Assembly: GCF_001570405.1 (NCBI RefSeq)
Contig: NZ_BBYM01000005.1
Span: forward strand, 62,001-126,000
Length of the DNA stretch: 64,000 nucleotides
Reading direction: 5' to 3'
Source of the DNA: Microtetraspora niveoalba
GTDB lineage: Bacteria > Actinomycetota > Actinomycetes > Streptosporangiales > Streptosporangiaceae
Both the position numbers and the translations under genes were made by a program. The first letter of the stretch is position 1; every line of letters starts with the position of its first letter. Below the pieces are notes generated by a model. The model was not told the DNA's origin, made no database searches, and saw only the letters and a list, made by a program, of their open reading frames with translations. This document shows, one piece after another, positions 12,115 to 20,191 of the stretch.

Positions 12115-13218
12115 TCACTGCTCCCCGGACGGCCGGGCGGACAGGCCGGTGCACTGCCGCAGCGACGCGTACTCGGCCAGCGCCTGCTTCCCGGCCGAGC
12201 CGGTCAGCGGGACGGGGACGCCGCCGTTGATGCGGGCGGGGGTCCACCGGTCCTTGAGCACCTTCCTGCCGTTGATCGTGAGGGTGAGCACGCCCGTCTT
12301 CCCGGTCTCGGGACCCCAGTTGTAGAAGACGAAGTTGCCCAGGCCGTAGTGGACGTACGCCCGGCCGGAGTAGCCCCCGCCGAGGAGGATGTGCGCGTGG
12401 CTGCCCACGATCACGTCCGCGCCGGCCTCGGAGAGCTTGGCCGCCAGGCCGCGCTGCACGTCGGTCGGGCACTTGACCAGCTCGGCGCCCCAGTGGAGGA
12501 AGACGATCACGGTGTCGGAGTTCTTCCGGGCCTGCCGTACGGCCTGGATGAGGCGCGGCTCGTTCTTGGCGGAGGCGAGGCCGCCCTTGTCGTCGGTGGC
12601 CGTCCACGACTGGATGAACTCGGAGTCGAGCACCTGCGTGGCGCCGATGACGGCGACCCGGTTGCCCTTCACGGTGGTCCGGAACGGCCGGTACGCCTCG
12701 GCGGCGTTCTTCCCGATGCCGATCACGGGGAACCTGCTCCGCTTGATCGCGGCGAGCGAGTCCCGCAGCCCGCTCTCCATGTAGTCCATGCCGTGGTTGT
12801 TCGCCATGGTCACCGCGTCCACCCCGGCGGCCTTGAGTGCGGTGAAGGCGGTGGCGGGCGCGCGGAAGGTGAACTGCTTGCCCGGCGCGGGCGTGCCCCC
12901 CGTGGTGATCGCGGTCTCCAGGTTGAGCACGGCGAGGTCGGATCCGCGCAGCACGTTCGCGATCGGGCCGAGGGCGGTGCGGGGGTTGTTGTCGAGCCGG
13001 GTCCGCAGCACCCCCTCGAAGTGCACGTCCCCCGCGAACGAGATCGTGTACGGCTCCGGGGTCGGCTCGGGCTCCTCCGGCGTGGGCGAGGCGGCGGCGC
13101 CGGCCTTCCTCGACTCCTCCGGGATCGGCTCACCCTCCGCGGCCGTGCAGGCCGCGACGAGGAGGGTGAGGGTGACCAGAGCTGCGGCACGAATCTTCAC
13201 AGAATCCGAGCATGCCAT
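12115..13218 (-). CDS. CapA-family lipoprotein (PGA_cap metallophosphatase fold)
   Basis: 367 aa. A lipoprotein signal ends LLVAAC with Cys24 as probable anchor, then a Pro/Glu linker and the CapA domain: ISFAGDVHFEG near residue 60, VTMANNHGMDYM near 145, FLHWGAEL and VIVGSHAHILLGG near 250-285. These His/Asp motifs are the metal-binding core of the calcineurin-like CapA fold. CapA proteins are tied to poly-gamma-glutamate capsule assembly, but no capB/capC genes are nearby, so another cell-envelope role is likely. A GTG at 13200 is an alternative start. It diverges from furA over a shared 98-nt promoter region. Confidence 0.85.
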   Translation of the reverse strand: MACSDSVKIRAAALVTLTLLVAACTAAEGEPIPEESRKAGAAASPTPEEPEPTPEPYTISFAGDVHFEGVLRTRLDNNPRTALGPIANVLRGSDLAVLNLETAITTGGTPAPGKQFTFRAPATAFTALKAAGVDAVTMANNHGMDYMESGLRDSLAAIKRSRFPVIGIGKNAAEAYRPFRTTVKGNRVAVIGATQVLDSEFIQSWTATDDKGGLASAKNEPRLIQAVRQARKNSDTVIVFLHWGAELVKCPTDVQRGLAAKLSEAGADVIVGSHAHILLGGGYSGRAYVHYGLGNFVFYNWGPETGKTGVLTLTINGRKVLKDRWTPARINGGVPVPLTGSAGKQALAEYASLRQCTGLSARPSGEQ

Positions 13219-13277
13219 CTCTTGACGAAATCTGGGGAATACGGCGTCTCCTCCCCATCAGAGTTGTATCAATCAAA

Positions 13278-13296
13278 AACTTGAACTCTTCAAGTT
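13278..13296. promoter_or_regulatory. Palindromic operator of furA-katA (FurA/CatR-type box)
   Basis: Perfect 8-3-8 palindrome AACTTGAA-CTC-TTCAAGTT. Its centre overlaps the furA -35 element TTGAAC (13281-13286), with TACGGT (13304-13309) as the -10 at a 17-nt spacing. FurA bound here would block its own transcription and that of the catalase. It may also influence the divergent capA-like gene. Confidence 0.8.
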
Positions 13297-13316
13297 AAGC
13301 GGGTACGGTGTCAGGC

Positions 13317-13760
13317 ATGGGAGACGCCGACCGACTCCGAGAGGTGGGTCTGCGGGTGACCGCGGCGCGCCTGGCGATCATGCAGACCGTCCGGGACGGC
13401 GACCACCTGGACGTGGACGCCATCCACCGCGGCGTGCTCGATCGGGTCGGTCAGGTCTCCCTGCAAGCCGTCTATGACTCCTTGAACGCGCTCCAGCGCG
13501 GCGGGCTGCTCCGCCGCGTCGAGCCCGCGGGCAGTCCCACCCGGTACGAGGCGCGGGTGGGCGACAACCACCACCACCTCGTCTGCCGGGAGTGCGGGAA
13601 GGTCACAGACGTCGACTGCGCGGTCGGGGAGGCCCCCTGCCTGGATCCGGTGTCCACCTCGGGATACCTGGTCGACGAGGCGGATGTCACCTACTGGGGG
13701 ATCTGTCCCGACTGCCGCTCCGCACTCGACAAAGAGGAACCTCGGAGGAACGCGCGATGA
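13317..13760 (+). CDS. furA: Fur-family peroxide-responsive repressor (FurA/CatR-like)
   Basis: 147 aa. N-terminal winged helix ([19 protein letters not shown] ... [16 protein letters not shown]), then the metal-binding domain with the His run [19 protein letters not shown] and a second CPDC pair near the C-terminus (structural zinc). Likely a metal-bound repressor inactivated by H2O2, controlling the catalase encoded next. The ATG lies 7 nt after the -10 TACGGT, so the transcript should be leaderless; a GTG at 13308 is less likely because it overlaps the -10. Confidence 0.92.
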   Translation: MGDADRLREVGLRVTAARLAIMQTVRDGDHLDVDAIHRGVLDRVGQVSLQAVYDSLNALQRGGLLRRVEPAGSPTRYEARVGDNHHHLVCRECGKVTDVDCAVGEAPCLDPVSTSGYLVDEADVTYWGICPDCRSALDKEEPRRNAR

Positions 13761-15205
13761 CCGATAGGCCGACCACCACGACGGACGCGGGAATCCCGGC
13801 GCCCAGCGACGAGTTCTCGCTGTCCGTCGGCCCGAACGGGCCCCTGCTCCTGCAGGACCACTATCTGATCCAGAAGATGGCGCACTTCAACCGCGAGCGG
13901 GTGCCCGAGCGCGTGGTTCACGCCAAGGGCGGCGGCGCCTTCGGCGTTCTGGAGATCACCGAGGACGTCAGCCAGTTCACCAAGGCGGGGCTGTTCCAGA
14001 AGGGCACGCGGACCGACCTGCTGCTGCGCTTCTCCACGGTCGCCGGCGAGCTGGGCAGCGCCGACACCGGCCGCGACCCGCGCGGATTCGCGCTGAAGTT
14101 CTACACGGACCAGGGCAACTACGACCTCGTCGGCAACAACACGCCGGTCTTCTTCATCCGCGACCCACAGAAGTTCTCCGACTTCATCCACAGCCAGAAG
14201 CGCCGCGCGGACAACCACCTGCGCGACAACAACATGCAGTGGGACTTCTGGACCCTCTCCCCCGAGTCGGCGCACCAGGTGACGCTCCTGATGACCGACC
14301 GCGGCACCCCGCGCACCTGGCGGAACACCAACGGGTACGGCTCGCACACGTTCCTCTGGTACAACGCGGCCGGCGAGAAGTTCTGGGTGAAGTACCACTT
14401 CAAGACCGACCAGGGCATCGAGAACTTCACGGCGGCCGAAGCCGACGCCATGGCCGCGTCCGACCCGGACTTCCACATCCGCGACCTGTACACCGCCATC
14501 AAGAACGGCGACCACCCGTCGTGGACCGTGCAGGTCCAGATCATGCCGTTCGAGGAGGCCGCGGACTACCGGTTCAACCCGTTCGACCTGACCAAGGTCT
14601 GGCCGCACGCCGACTATCCGCCGATCACCATCGGCCGGTTCGTCCTGAACCGGAACCCGGAGAACTACTTCGCCGAGATCGAGCAGGCGAGCTTCGAGCC
14701 GGCGAACTTCGTGCCGGGCATCGGGCCCTCGCCGGACAAGATGCTGCAGGGACGGCTGTTCTCCTACCCGGACGCCCACCGGTACCGGATCGGACCGAAC
14801 TACCTGCAGCTCCCGGTCAACCGGCCGAAGTCCCCGGTGCACTCCTACAACTTCGACGGGCCGATGGCCTTCACGAACCCGTCCGACCCGGTCTACGCGC
14901 CGAACACGGCGGGCGGCCCGGTCGCGGACCCCTCCGCGTTCGCGGGCGAGTCCTACGAGATCAGCGGTGAGATCATCCGCTCCGCGTACGCGAAGCACCG
15001 CGAGGACGACGACTTCGTCCAGCCGCGCGCGCTGTGGGAGAACGTGCTCTCGGAGACCGACCGCGAGCACCTGGTGAGCAACGTCGTGGGCCACGCCTCG
15101 GCTCCCGAGGTCACCTCCGACATGAAGAAGCGGGTCGTGGACTACTGGACCAACGTCCACAAGGACCTGGGCCAGAGCGTCGCCCAGGGCCTCGGCATCG
15201 CCTGA
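13757..15205 (+). CDS. katA: Catalase (haem, small-subunit clade)
   Basis: Converts H2O2 to water and oxygen. 482 aa, typical of small-subunit monofunctional catalases. Visible features: active-site His in [12 protein letters not shown] (about 55), active-site Asn in [12 protein letters not shown] (about 130), and the proximal haem Tyr in [17 protein letters not shown] (about 336). The ATG overlaps the furA stop (ATGA) and is preceded by GGAGGAA. It is the peroxide-scavenging output of the furA operon. Confidence 0.97.
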   Translation: MTDRPTTTTDAGIPAPSDEFSLSVGPNGPLLLQDHYLIQKMAHFNRERVPERVVHAKGGGAFGVLEITEDVSQFTKAGLFQKGTRTDLLLRFSTVAGELGSADTGRDPRGFALKFYTDQGNYDLVGNNTPVFFIRDPQKFSDFIHSQKRRADNHLRDNNMQWDFWTLSPESAHQVTLLMTDRGTPRTWRNTNGYGSHTFLWYNAAGEKFWVKYHFKTDQGIENFTAAEADAMAASDPDFHIRDLYTAIKNGDHPSWTVQVQIMPFEEAADYRFNPFDLTKVWPHADYPPITIGRFVLNRNPENYFAEIEQASFEPANFVPGIGPSPDKMLQGRLFSYPDAHRYRIGPNYLQLPVNRPKSPVHSYNFDGPMAFTNPSDPVYAPNTAGGPVADPSAFAGESYEISGEIIRSAYAKHREDDDFVQPRALWENVLSETDREHLVSNVVGHASAPEVTSDMKKRVVDYWTNVHKDLGQSVAQGLGIA

Positions 15206-15225
15206 TCGTCCCAAGAAGCGCCAAG

Positions 15226-15253
15226 GGCCCCCGGCGGATGTGCGCCGGGGGCC
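15226..15253 (+). terminator. furA-katA terminator
   Basis: An 11-bp GC-only stem GGCCCCCGGCG / CGCCGGGGGCC with a 6-nt loop, 20 nt after the katA stop. Confidence 0.75.
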
Positions 15254-15352
15254 TCGGTTCGTACGGCGGGACCGCCTCGCCCGCTGCGCGCCGGGGCGGC
15301 TCCGCCGCTTCAGCTCTTCCGCGATCGGCGGGAGGGCGTGGACCCGCGAAGG

Positions 15353-15559
15353 TCAGAGGTCGAACTCACCGTCCTTGACGCCCCCGATGAAGGCGTCCCA
15401 CTCGCCGGGTGTGAAGACGAGGACCGGACCGTCCTGGTCCTTGCTGTCACGGACCCCGACATGGCCCTCGGGGAGCGTCGCCACTTCGACGCAGTTTCCG
15501 TTGCCGGCGCTGCGGATGCTCTTACGCCATACCGCACCGGAGAGATCGATCGAGTACAT
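15353..15559 (-). CDS. DUF397 protein
   Basis: 68 aa. It shows the DUF397 pattern: W-KS-RS-GNGNCVEVA near residues 11-27, VGVRDSKDQDGPVL and FTPGEWDAFIGGVKDGEFDL at the C-terminus. These small proteins are found next to WhiJ-like HTH proteins in filamentous actinomycetes and are thought to act with or against them. It starts 51 nt downstream of the HTH gene. Confidence 0.92.
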   Translation of the reverse strand: MYSIDLSGAVWRKSIRSAGNGNCVEVATLPEGHVGVRDSKDQDGPVLVFTPGEWDAFIGGVKDGEFDL

Positions 15560-15609
15560 TTATGGTCTTTCTCCTCAGTGGACACACTGAGGCGATGTAG
15601 GGAAGCGTC

Positions 15610-16467
15610 TCACTTCCAGCGTTCGATTGATTTTCGGATCAGCTCCCGACTGGCGTCGACGTCGAGGGCCTCCGCCTGCAGGCGGTCGAAGGCGATCTCG
15701 TAGCCGTACACGGTCTCCTCTTCCTCGACGAAGCGTGCACCGAAAAGGGACTCCAGGTACACGACGTCGTGGAACTCCGGGAACTTCAGGTGAAGAAAAG
15801 ACCCGGTGTTGACCGGATGTCCGGCGTCCAGCGGAAGCACTTGAATCCGGATGTTGGGCAGCCGGGACACGGTCAGCAGGCGGCCGAGCTGGCCCCGCAT
15901 GACCGCCCCACCCCCGAAGCCCCGCAGGAGGACGGACTCGTCCAGGACCACCCACAGGGTCAGCGGCTCGTCCTCGCGGAGGATGATCTGCTGCCGGGCC
16001 ATCCTCGCCTCGACCCGGCTGCGCACACCCCCCTGCGCGAACCGCGTGATCGGCTGAACCGCCTTGACGACTTCGAGAGCGTAGTCCTCGGTCTGCAGGA
16101 GGCCGGGCACAACCTGGGGTTCCCAGTTGCGCGCGAAGGTGGCCTCCACCTCCAGCCCCAGCAGCGTCGTGTACTCGTGGGGCAGGGAGCTCTGGTAGTC
16201 CTCCCACCAGCCTTTTCTCGCGGCGTCCTGATGCAGGTCGAGCAGCTCTTGGCGCTGACCGGAATCGACCTCGTACGTCTCCAGCAACGCCTCGACGTCC
16301 GCCTTTCGAGGCGAGGTCTTGGCGGTCTCGATGCGGCTGACCTTCGCCGCCGACCAGCCGAGCTGGGCGGCGACCTGATCTCCGGTGAGCTCGGCACGCT
16401 CTCTGAGGCGGCGAAGCTCCTGTCCGAGCCTGCGCCGGCGGACGGTAGGACTCCCGCGGTCGGACAA
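15610..16467 (-). CDS. WhiJ-like XRE-family HTH regulator (DUF5753)
   Basis: 285 aa from a TTG start preceded by GAGGAGG. HTH_XRE domain at about 14-70 (LRRLRERAELTGDQVAAQLGWSAAKVSRIETAKTSP), then the DUF5753 domain with EYTTLLGLEVEATFARNWEPQ, VPGLLQTEDYA and the C-terminal FHDVVYLESL and RLQAEALDVDASRELI. Paired with DUF397 as in the whiJ and abaA-type loci of Streptomyces, which modulate development. A longer frame exists upstream but runs into the motif-rich intergenic region. Confidence 0.93.
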   Translation of the reverse strand: MSDRGSPTVRRRRLGQELRRLRERAELTGDQVAAQLGWSAAKVSRIETAKTSPRKADVEALLETYEVDSGQRQELLDLHQDAARKGWWEDYQSSLPHEYTTLLGLEVEATFARNWEPQVVPGLLQTEDYALEVVKAVQPITRFAQGGVRSRVEARMARQQIILREDEPLTLWVVLDESVLLRGFGGGAVMRGQLGRLLTVSRLPNIRIQVLPLDAGHPVNTGSFLHLKFPEFHDVVYLESLFGARFVEEEETVYGYEIAFDRLQAEALDVDASRELIRKSIERWK

Positions 16468-16521
16468 CCCGGTCGACCTCCTCACGCGCAGTGGAAGGCT
16501 TACGAGGGCGGACGCCCCTAG

Positions 16522-16616
16522 GTGCAATCGTAATGCAATTTGCACCGTTACATGCGGCGCATGTACTGAAGATTGTTGCAACTTTCCTTACGTTGAGTAT
16601 TGCAAGGAAATCGCTC
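16522..16616. promoter_or_regulatory. AT-rich motif cluster upstream of the WhiJ-like gene
   Basis: Lower GC than its surroundings, with several short palindromes: TGCAA-T-TTGCA (16534-16544), CATGCG-G-CGCATG (16551-16563), GTTGCAAC (16575-16582), plus TATTGCAAGG near 16608. The repeated TTGCA/TGCAA core between divergent genes suggests a multi-site operator, perhaps for the adjacent HTH protein (inference). Confidence 0.5.
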
Positions 16617-16752
16617 CGGCGTCACGATCGGAACAACAGGGGTACTCAGGGGAGTGATCGAGACACAGAAGAGCCGGGCCGGAAGGCTGCCACCGCCCGA
16701 CCCGGCGGACAAACGAGAGCTCCTCATCGAAGCGGCGAAAGGGGAGTCTCCT

Positions 16753-16968
16753 ATGCATTTCCACGGTACCAATCGGCTCTTACGAATCAAGGCCCGGCTC
16801 GACGTGCTCACGGGGCAGGCCGACCGGGACCTCTGCGTCGACCAGGATTGGTGGGCTCACCGGCTCGGCTGGACGGTCACCCGCACCGGGTTCGGCGCCC
16901 GCCATTACCGCGACCCCCGGTTCGACCTCGTGCTCGAACTCGAAGAGGCCGCGCCGCCCGCGAAATAG
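16753..16968 (+). CDS. 71-aa hypothetical protein divergent from the WhiJ-like gene
   Basis: MHFHGTNRLLRIKARLDVLT...; Trp-rich centre QDWWAHRLGWTVTRTGFGARHYRDPRFD. The ATG has AAAGGGGAG 6 nt upstream. A GTG at 16654 in the same frame would add 33 residues but has a badly spaced ribosome-binding site. No family recognised. Its position divergent from the HTH/DUF397 pair suggests shared control. Confidence 0.65.
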   Translation: MHFHGTNRLLRIKARLDVLTGQADRDLCVDQDWWAHRLGWTVTRTGFGARHYRDPRFDLVLELEEAAPPAK

Positions 16969-17056
16969 GCCCCGCGGAACAGGGCCGAGAAACAGGCCCG
17001 CGGAGCAGGGCCGAGAAACAGCCCACGAAACAGGGCCGCGAACAGGGCCGCGTAAC
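16965..17056 (+). repeat. Degenerate ~25-nt repeats rich in AACAGGGCCG
   Basis: Four to five imperfect copies of GAAACAGGCCCGCGGAGCAG-type units of variable length (about 12-27 nt), directly after the 71-aa gene. Apart from these and the terminator at 17097, the 318-nt gap to 17287 holds nothing I can identify. Confidence 0.6.
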
Positions 17057-17096
17057 AGGCCTCGACGGGAGCTTCGACGCCCGGTCCCAGATCCAC

Positions 17097-17123
17097 AGCC
17101 CCGGAGCCCCTCTCCGGGGCTTT
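17097..17123 (+). terminator. Rho-independent-like terminator
   Basis: 10-bp stem AGCCCCGGAG / CTCCGGGGCT with a 5-nt loop followed by TT. It ends the transcript of the 71-aa gene and its repeats. Confidence 0.7.
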
Positions 17124-17286
17124 CGTGTACCGCCTCGGCGACGCCACGCCCGGCGCGGGGCACGTCGTCACGACGTCGCCGCACGTCACCCACCCCGGCG
17201 ACACAGAGCGTCATGGATGACAACGCTGCGTGAACAAGCGCTTGAGGGATCGGCATTCGTTGATCACCAAGGTTAGGCTTGCCAAG

Positions 17287-17910
17287 GTGACCATCGCTAC
17301 CCAAGAGGATCGCCTGCACGCCCAGATCAGCTTCGCCATGGAGATCGACAAACTCAAGCGTGTCATCCGCCGCAACACCCTGATCGACGGGTCGCGACGG
17401 GAGAACGGCGCCGAGCACTCCTGGCACGTCGGCATGCTGGCGATGACCATGGGTGAGCATGCGCCTCCCGGCACCGACCTGGAGCGGGTGGTCGCCATGC
17501 TGCTCGTCCACGACATCGTGGAGATCGACACGGGGGACTGCTTCCGTCACGACCTGCCCCGCAGCGCTCGCCCCGACCCCTCCCCGGACGGCCCCGGCCC
17601 CGAGGCGCTCGCCGCCGCGGACCGCATCTTCGACCTGCTCCCCGACGACCAGCGCGTACGGCTCCGCTCCCTGTGGGACGAGTTCGAGGAGCGGCGGACG
17701 CCGGAGGCGCGGTTCGCCAGGGCGCTCGACCGGCTCGTGCCGATCATGGCCAACCACCACAACGAGGGAGGGACCTGGACCCTCTACAAGGTCACCGCCC
17801 GCCACCTGGCCGACAGCGTACGGATCATCGCCGAGGGCTCGGCCACGCTGGGCGCCTACGCCGCGCGGATGGTCGAGTCCTCCGTCGCGCGGGGTCACCT
17901 GGCCCCCTGA
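17287..17910 (+). CDS. HD-domain phosphohydrolase (YfbR/HDDC2-like)
   Basis: 207 aa from GTG. Metal-binding HD motifs: RRENGAEHSWHVGMLAM (His), VAMLLVHDIVEIDTGD (HD pair) and a later Asp in ARALDRLVPIMANHHNEGG. The family includes 5-prime-deoxynucleotidases that act on dNMPs; substrate not provable here. A TAGGCT hexamer (17274-17279) ends 7 nt before the GTG and there is no Shine-Dalgarno, so a leaderless mRNA is likely. Confidence 0.85.
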   Translation: MTIATQEDRLHAQISFAMEIDKLKRVIRRNTLIDGSRRENGAEHSWHVGMLAMTMGEHAPPGTDLERVVAMLLVHDIVEIDTGDCFRHDLPRSARPDPSPDGPGPEALAAADRIFDLLPDDQRVRLRSLWDEFEERRTPEARFARALDRLVPIMANHHNEGGTWTLYKVTARHLADSVRIIAEGSATLGAYAARMVESSVARGHLAP

Positions 17911-17969
17911 GCGCCCGCCCGTGTTCACCCCTCAAGGCCGGGGGTAAGTGCTGGTACAAGGGGGCGAAA

Positions 17970-18881
17970 ATGGACAAGACGACCAGATCGCGACGGGCGA
18001 TCCGGTTCCCGCGCAAGATCCCGTCCGGGAACCTTCTCGACGGGCTTGAGCAGGTCACGGCCCTCGACCGGCCGATCCGGGTCATCGCGAAAGCCGTACG
18101 CCGCAAGATCGGCCCTGGTCCGGTGCGGGACCTGCTGCACGGCGTTCCCATCGGGCATCCCCTCCACCCCGCGCTGGCGACGGTCGCCGTCGGCTGCTGG
18201 GTGGGGGCGGCGGTGGTCGACTGGTCCGGGGCGGACGAGCGGGCGGCCCGGGTGCTGGTGGCCACGGGCCTGGGCATGGCGCTCCCGACGGCCGCCGCCG
18301 GGCTGACCGACTGGTCCACCCTCCACCGCGAGCAGCAGCGCGTCGGCTTCGTCCACGCGCTGACCAACGCGACCGCGGCCGGCCTCTACACGGTGTCGCT
18401 GCTCCTGCGTACGGCGGGCAAGGAGCGGGCGGGCCGGATCCTCTCGTTCGCCGGGCTCGGCGCCGCCTTCGCGGGGGCCTACCTGGGCGGGCATCTCGCC
18501 TACCGGCAGGCCGCGGGCGCCAACCACGCCGAGTCGCTCAGCCATCTCGTCCCGCTCGGATGGCACGACCTGTGCGCGCTCAAGGACCTGCCCAACGGCC
18601 GGCCGGTGACCCGGCGGCTGGGATACATCGACCTGTTCGTGCTCCGGCTGGGCGACGGCGTGAGCGTGCTGGCCGACCGCTGCTCCCACCTCGCGGGGCC
18701 GCTGCACCAGGGCCGCCTCGTCATGGAGGAGGGCCAGCCGTGCGTGATCTGTCCGTGGCACGGCAGCGTCTTCCGCATCTCGGACGGCACAGTCGCACAC
18801 GGCCCGGCGACCTCGCGGCAGCCCGCGTTCCAGACCCGTCTGCGCGGCGACGGCATCGTGCAGGTCCGCCCCGCCCCCTGA
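17970..18881 (+). CDS. DUF2231 membrane domain-Rieske [2Fe-2S] fusion protein
   Basis: 303 aa. The N-terminal half has four hydrophobic helices in a DUF2231 arrangement (GVPIGHPLHPALATVAVGCWVGAAVVDW near residues 54-80, then TGLGMALPTAAAGLTDW and further segments to about 180). The C-terminal 100 residues form a Rieske domain with ligands in CSHLAGPLHQG and CPWHGSVF. All four cluster ligands (Cys, His, Cys, His) are present, so it should be an electron carrier held at the membrane. Its partner is unknown. RBS AAGGGGG precedes the ATG. Confidence 0.9.
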   Translation: MDKTTRSRRAIRFPRKIPSGNLLDGLEQVTALDRPIRVIAKAVRRKIGPGPVRDLLHGVPIGHPLHPALATVAVGCWVGAAVVDWSGADERAARVLVATGLGMALPTAAAGLTDWSTLHREQQRVGFVHALTNATAAGLYTVSLLLRTAGKERAGRILSFAGLGAAFAGAYLGGHLAYRQAAGANHAESLSHLVPLGWHDLCALKDLPNGRPVTRRLGYIDLFVLRLGDGVSVLADRCSHLAGPLHQGRLVMEEGQPCVICPWHGSVFRISDGTVAHGPATSRQPAFQTRLRGDGIVQVRPAP

Positions 18882-18938
18882 CGGCCCGTACGGCTCCCGC
18901 GCCGGCCCGGGCGGGGGCCGCCCGATCAGGCGCGGCGA

Positions 18939-19169
18939 TCAGTCGTCGGGACCGCGGTCGTCGGCGGGATGCTCGACCAGCGCGAGGATGCGGCTGGACA
19001 TGAAACGCGCGGTGCGGACGGGAGTGCCGTTCCGCGTGACCTCGCTGACCTCGACGATGCCGCGGCCCGTGGTGACCTCGACCCGCCTGCCCGCCCTGGT
19101 CGCGACCACTTCGTAGGTGCGGGGGGTGCCGCCCGCGTCGATGACGATCTCCACCCGGTCGCCCTTCAC
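18939..19169 (-). CDS. 76-aa hypothetical protein
   Basis: Start GTG at 19169 (GTG-AAG-GGC; MKGDRVEIVIDAGGTPRTYE) lies 7 nt after TATATA (19182-19177), which suggests a leaderless start. A longer frame to 19286 covers this promoter. Beta-rich sequence: TYEVVATRAGRRVEVTTGRGIVEVSEVTRNGTPVRTARF, then an acidic tail. No family recognised. Divergent from the IclR gene. Confidence 0.6.
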   Translation of the reverse strand: MKGDRVEIVIDAGGTPRTYEVVATRAGRRVEVTTGRGIVEVSEVTRNGTPVRTARFMSSRILALVEHPADDRGPDD

Positions 19170-19324
19170 AAAGGTGTATATACCCGGCGAAGAACCATCG
19201 ATCACCTGTGCGATCCGGCGAAGCGAACAAGCGACCAATCGACAGGAAATATTCTGGATGACAGGATGCTGTCTCGCAAAACGCAACGAACCACGACGAA
19301 TCGCACCGACCGGGGTGAACCGAC

Positions 19325-20104
19325 ATGGGTGATGCCGCCAGGCCCGTTCCCGAGGACTCCGCCGACGCGAAAGCGGCTCCGGCCATCCAGACCGTCCAGC
19401 GTGCCGCGCTGATCCTCAGCGCGTTCACGGTCAGCCGTCCCCAGCTCAGCCTCAACGAGATCACCACGAGCCTGGGCACCAGCAAGGCGACCGCGCACCG
19501 GTACACGAAGGCGCTGCGCGAGAGCAACCTGCTGCGCTACGACGAGCGTGAGGCGCTGTACTCGCTGGGCCCGCAGATCCTGACGCTGTCGGCCGCCGCG
19601 CGGGCCGGGATGCCGGTCATCGGCATCGCCGGGCCGTACATGCAGCGCCTGGTGCGCGAGATCGACGAGACCGTGGTGCTGAGCGTCTGGGACGGTGACA
19701 CGGCGGTCGTGGTGCGGGTGGACGACAACACCGACCGCATCATCCGGGTCAGCGTGCGCACCGGATCCCGGTTGTCGCGCACCGAGTCGGCCCAGGGGCG
19801 GGTCTTCTGCGCGTTCCTGCCCGAGGAGGAGGTGCCGGAGCTCGCGGAGGAGGTGCGGGCGAACGCCGAGCTGCGCCGCGAGCTGGAGAAGATCCGGCGG
19901 AACAACATCTCGGCCAACACCCCGTCCGTCAACGGCGTGCGCAGCATCGCCGCCCCGCTGTTCCGGGGCAGCACGCTGGTCGCCGCCATGGCGATCGTCG
20001 GCACGACCGCTTCGGTCCCCGAGGGCACCCGCTCGCCGCTCGCCGAGGCGCTCAAGCGGACCGCCGCCGAGGTCAGCGCCGAGCTCGGCCGCGAGGCGCG
20101 CTGA
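19325..20104 (+). CDS. IclR-family transcriptional regulator
   Basis: 259 aa. N-terminal winged HTH at about 20-85 (QTVQRAALILSAF ... LNEITTSLGTSKATAHRYTKALRESNLL), then an IclR effector domain (AGPYMQRLVREIDETVVLSVWDG ... SAQGRVFCAFLP ... GVRSIAAPLFRG). IclR proteins commonly control aromatic or acetate/glyoxylate catabolism; nothing adjacent identifies the regulon. Confidence 0.92.
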   Translation: MGDAARPVPEDSADAKAAPAIQTVQRAALILSAFTVSRPQLSLNEITTSLGTSKATAHRYTKALRESNLLRYDEREALYSLGPQILTLSAAARAGMPVIGIAGPYMQRLVREIDETVVLSVWDGDTAVVVRVDDNTDRIIRVSVRTGSRLSRTESAQGRVFCAFLPEEEVPELAEEVRANAELRRELEKIRRNNISANTPSVNGVRSIAAPLFRGSTLVAAMAIVGTTASVPEGTRSPLAEALKRTAAEVSAELGREAR

Positions 20105-20127
20105 CCCGGCCGGGCGGGGGCTCACGT

Positions 20128-20164
20128 CCGGCGGCCGGGCACCCCGGGGGCCCCACCCCGCCGG
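20128..20164. terminator. Possible bidirectional terminator
   Basis: Outer stem CCGGCGG (20128-20134) / CCGCCGG (20158-20164) with an inner CCCCGGGGG-type stem, between two convergent genes. The region is so GC-rich that several alternative folds exist. Confidence 0.4.
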
Positions 20165-20191
20165 ATCTCCCCGGGGCCGGCGGCAGGGCGT

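Noticed and set aside
16965-17056. CRISPR array
   Set aside because: Repeats are degenerate and adjacent, with no unique spacers of constant length and no cas genes in the window.
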